From Pilaira anomala (taxonomy: Eukaryota > Mucoromycota > Mucoromycetes > Mucorales > Mucoraceae): a stretch of 64,000 nucleotides of DNA. A program made the translations under genes and the position numbers. Positions within the stretch are counted from its first letter, which is position 1. Each line of letters begins with the position of its first letter. The stretch is taken from contig JAIXMQ010000009.1 of assembly GCA_025716855.1 (NCBI GenBank), positions 526,001 to 590,000 of the forward strand. The letters run 5' to 3'. Shown here in pieces: positions 60,926-64,000 of this stretch. The notes beneath the pieces are model-generated. The model was not told the DNA's origin and searched no databases. It worked only from the letters and a program-made list of their open reading frames with translations.

Positions 60926-62251
60926 TTATTCGCTTTCAAATACGGCAGCCATACCCATACCGGAACCAATACACATACTAGTGACACCAATCTTCTTATT
61001 TTGTCGCTTTAATTCAGGGAATAAGGTAGCCAATTGACGAGCACCAGTACAACCCAGAGGATGTCCAAAAGCAATCGCGCCACCTTTAGGATTTACTTTC
61101 TCCATAGGAATTTCTAATTTCTCAATCGAATAAACAGCCTGAGAAGCAAAAGCTTCATTAATCTCGAAAATATCCACATCAGCTACCTTAATACCAGCTC
61201 TTTCAAGCGCAATAGGAATAGCATAAGCAGGACCTACACCCATAATACGAGGAGGAACACCAACTACAGCCGACGTAATGTATTTACCAAGGATAGGTAA
61301 ATTTAGCTTTTGAGCTGTTTTACGTTTCATTAAGAGGACAGCAGCAGCACCATCCGAAACTTGTGATGCGTTTCCGGCCGTAGTTGTACCATGTTCATCA
61401 AATGCAGGACGTAACTTACTTAATTTCTCTGCGGTGGTACCAGGACGAATACCGTCATCATGATCTGCTAATACAACCGTTTCGTTTCCTTCTGCATCTA
61501 AAACAATTGCTTGGACAGGTACAATTTCTTCATTAAACAATCCGTTCTTTTGTGCTTCTTCTGCTTTACGATGAGATTCAGCAGCAAAAGCATCCTGTTT
61601 TTCACGAGCTACTTTGAATTCAGAGGCAACATTTTCTGATGTAAGACTAATATTTTTTTTTTTTTTTTTTTTTTTTTTTAGTCACACTGATTAATTGCAT
61701 TTTTTATATATATATATACATTACCCCATGGGAATAAGACAATCAGCAGCTGAAAGACAATTATCAGCAATTCTTTCAGAAGTAGGAGCTAAAGAAGAAG
61801 CACCATAATTCAAACTCATGGACTCTACACCCGCACCAATACCTACATCCAAAATACCGGTTTGAATTGCAGTGACGATTTGGACAATTGCTTGAAGACC
61901 AGAAGAACATTGTCGATTTAAAGTACTCACGGCTGTGGACTCAGGAAACCCAGCATCCAAAGCAGCCATACGAGCGTTGGTTGCACCTCCTCCTTGTGGT
62001 AAGACATTACCTACCGTGATATCTTGAACAAGAGATGGATCAATACCTGTTTGTGATATAATTGCTTTAAAGACAACAGATAACATTTCTTCAGGTAAAG
62101 TATCTTTTAAAGGCCCTTTACGTGCACGCGTCATAGGTGTACGAAGTGCTGAAACAATCACGACATCTTCTGGTGACTTGTATCCAATCTTGTTAGCTGT
62201 ATAGCTTGATGGTAAAAGATGGTTGGTAACTTGTTGAAGACGACTACTCAT
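60926..62251 (-). CDS. POT1: Peroxisomal 3-ketoacyl-CoA thiolase with PTS2
   Basis: Last step of peroxisomal beta-oxidation, cleaving 3-ketoacyl-CoA with CoA. Two exons on the minus strand, 62251-61725 and 61646-60926, give 415 aa. The N-terminal RLQQVTNHL (residues 4-12) is a perfect PTS2 signal. The nucleophile is Cys115 (NRQCSSG); His371 (FGHPLGCTG) and Cys401 (TSMCIGSGMG) complete the active site. EFN-type INEAFA is also present. The intron carries a run of about 28 T. All catalytic residues are intact. Confidence 0.96.
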
Positions 62252-62524
62252 ATTTGTTTTTTTTTATGAAAAAAAGGAAAAAGAAAAACAAGTTTTAATG
62301 TGAAAAAAAAAATTGTTTGTCTTTTATTTATGCTCTTTTTTTTTCACATGCTTCGGGATGAGGGTTTAACCAAACTGGATGTAATCAGGATGACCATTTC
62401 GTGTGACATGGTTATAATTTATCTCTTCTTTCTAATCCACAAAAAGCTCTTTATTCTAATAGATGTTTAGTAAAAAATTAAATTGTAGATTTGGAAAACA
62501 TCAATTTGCTGTTTTCATTAATCG

Positions 62525-62579
62525 AATGCTTTTGGTCGTTCAAACCTGATCACGGGTTAACATCTCAACCAAAAGCATT
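62525..62579. repeat. Perfect 12-bp inverted repeat (hairpin)
   Basis: AATGCTTTTGGT at 62525-62536 and ACCAAAAGCATT at 62568-62579, with AACC/GGTT pairing inside the loop. It could be a terminator-like fold or a tiny MITE, upstream of the thiolase gene. Confidence 0.5.
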
Positions 62580-62822
62580 TTTTTAGAACGCACACCATAT
62601 GTGCGCCCCCTATTTTTTGGCGCATTGTTTTTAATCTTAAAAGTAAATCATTTGTTGCTATTGGTATCCTTTTTTTTTCTTGCACGCCACAAAGCAAGTT
62701 TTTTTTTTTTTTTTTTTTTTTTTTTCGGTTCTTTCTTTCTTCTTTTTCTCTCTATATATTCCAAAATAAATTTTACTTATCCCTACCGACTTAATCTATT
62801 CTTTTATTACGTACCCTATCTA

Positions 62823-63090
62823 GACAAGAGATGGTATTAAGATATAAATAACTTTCGAACCTGTATAAAATATTTTATCAGTGGTAAGTCATATCGAAGC
62901 TCTAATAACTTTATCACAATGAAGTGATTCATTGCCTAATAAATCTCAATAGGGTACACTCTTTTTTTGTAAATATTGCATGTATTTGGATATGGAAGAT
63001 ATTCCATCCAAACCTATTGTGGTGAGGTGGTCGTCAGCGAATGAAAAGAAAAAAAAAACGGTGCGCTAAAGCGGCGCACGTATCTTTCCT
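62823..63090. repeat. Dispersed repeat copy B (matches 37207-37460)
   Basis: Same order of words as copy A, described there. It ends in the palindrome GTGCGCTAAAGCGGCGCAC. It lies 450 bp upstream of the tyrosine-rich ORF, within its possible promoter. Confidence 0.75.
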
Positions 63091-63539
63091 TAAGAAACTT
63101 GGGATTGTCAAGATCCCTAAGCATAAGCGAACGGCAAGATTCTGCTTTTTATTATTATACCATGAATATTAGCTATTTTTATTATACACCTTCAAAAAAA
63201 TGGAGTGTAATTGATGCCATAAGCTATTATGATTCACGTTCGTCTTTCGGCTCTTCTTTTGAACTTTTTATAGCTATAAAAAGAAATATAATAACTGTTG
63301 ACCAAACACAAACATCATTGAAGAAGCATCTAACAATGCATCTTGATCATATCTACGTAGATTTATTTTTGTCTTAAAAAAGTTCTTCTCTTAATGACTT
63401 CAGTTCCATGTGAAAAAAAAACAAATTGGCGTTTGTTCACTATGTACAATATGTAAAAAAAAAAATTGTAAGATTTAGTTAACTTCATGTTCTATTTCTT
63501 TCTTTCTCTTTCCTTTAACTGACTTTTTAAAAAAACAAA

Positions 63540-64000
63540 ATGCTTACATTTGGTCGCCAAACTTTTCCTGCATCTGAAATCACTCAAAGATATTATAAAG
63601 ACTATTATAGATTCTGTAATCGTGATGGTTATACCGGTTATTACATAAGAGAAGATCAACGTATTTATCGCGAAGAGTTTATTGCAGCAATTGATCTATC
63701 CTCTTATTATTATGATGATGGTAATAATTATGATGGTGAATTAGCTAATGATGAATTAGCTAATAATGATGGTATTTCCTCAGATGATGATAGTATCATG
63801 CTATCTTATTTTAATATCAGACCTGATGAAATGCCAAGTAATGAGTACTTAAATGACCCTGTCTTTATACAGCGATTTCATAATTACTCTGATGTAATTG
63901 TAAAATCAATTATCGATAGCTATTCTTCTAATTATGATAATTATTCTGGTGATAGCTCTTCTACTGGTTATAACTCTTATTCCGAAGAAGAAATATATGA
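63540..64000 (+). CDS. Tyrosine- and aspartate-rich ORF, unknown, 3' partial
   Basis: An uninterrupted frame from ATG 63540 to the window end, 153 codons. It starts MLTFGRQTFPASEITQRYYK and continues with many Tyr, Asp, Asn and Ser, including a short repeat ELANDELANNDG. There are no cysteine clusters, transmembrane segments or known motif. Codon regularity and length support a real gene. A pyrimidine-rich tract and A-rich leader precede the ATG. Function unknown. Confidence 0.6.
   Translation, partial: MLTFGRQTFPASEITQRYYKDYYRFCNRDGYTGYYIREDQRIYREEFIAAIDLSSYYYDDGNNYDGELANDELANNDGISSDDDSIMLSYFNIRPDEMPSNEYLNDPVFIQRFHNYSDVIVKSIIDSYSSNYDNYSGDSSSTGYNSYSEEEIY

Noticed and set aside
62601..63377. 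Frames in the thiolase upstream region (poly-Phe frame and 63099-63377)
   Set aside because: The first is a poly-T artefact. The second overlaps the promoter of the 63540 ORF and has no motif.

Overview
This is a eukaryotic nuclear window, AT-rich, with many short GT..AG introns (about 50-90 bp), short intergenic spacers and long A/T homopolymers. The genes are fungal: a BIM1-like copper protein, a FLC/TRP channel, Rtg2, Ccz1, Opi10/Hikeshi, a PTS2 thiolase and Sam37/metaxin. The DIRS-type tyrosine-recombinase retroelement, the Tad-like LINE tail and the repeat load point to an early-diverging filamentous fungus, most likely Mucoromycota (Mucorales). That placement is inference from gene content, not a database result.

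Layout. From 1 to 36.9 kb the window is a compact housekeeping region. In order it holds a P-glycoprotein-type ABC transporter (5' end outside the window), a membrane-anchored metallophosphatase, metaxin, a PI-transfer protein, Ccz1, a DUF4396 membrane protein, an LSH/HELLS-type SNF2 helicase, eIF1, a secreted double-psi-barrel protein, Rtg2, a TRP-like channel, a BIM1-like protein, a CAP protein, proteasome alpha-1, DNAJC9, a DCAF4-like WD40 protein, Hikeshi and a PPPDE-thioredoxin-PUL protein. Between them lie decayed stretches at 5.5-5.9, 22.9-25.6 and 28.1-28.7 kb. From 37 to 59 kb is an accessory, transposon-rich region. It holds a PD-(D/E)XK-like gene carrying two different MITEs, a LINE 3' tail with poly(A), and a 6.6-kb DNA transposon with perfect 25-bp terminal inverted repeats. 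That transposon's DDE transposase gene is split by a 2.9-kb foldback element. A 440-bp tandem array, a truncated paralogue of the MITE-bearing gene that lacks the second MITE, a homeodomain gene and a DIRS-like relic follow. From 59.3 kb to the end, ordinary genes resume: an ATF6-like bZIP, peroxisomal thiolase and a tyrosine-rich ORF that runs off the window.

Functional links. Organelle and membrane-traffic functions recur (metaxin in mitochondrial outer-membrane assembly, PITP and Ccz1 in lipid and vacuolar traffic, Rtg2 in retrograde signalling, thiolase in peroxisomal beta-oxidation), as do proteostasis functions (proteasome, DNAJC9, DCAF4, Hikeshi, PUL protein, ATF6-like factor). They sit as independent, often divergent or convergent genes, with no sign of a metabolic cluster.

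The most interesting region is 38-50.6 kb. There, nested insertions can be read base by base, an empty-site paralogue of one MITE is present nearby, and two MITEs in one gene share an unusual architecture of repeated GGC-(A/C)(C/T)TAAATCG motifs. Exon boundaries were set by hand from reading frame, GT/AG signals and remembered family conservation. No alignment was run.
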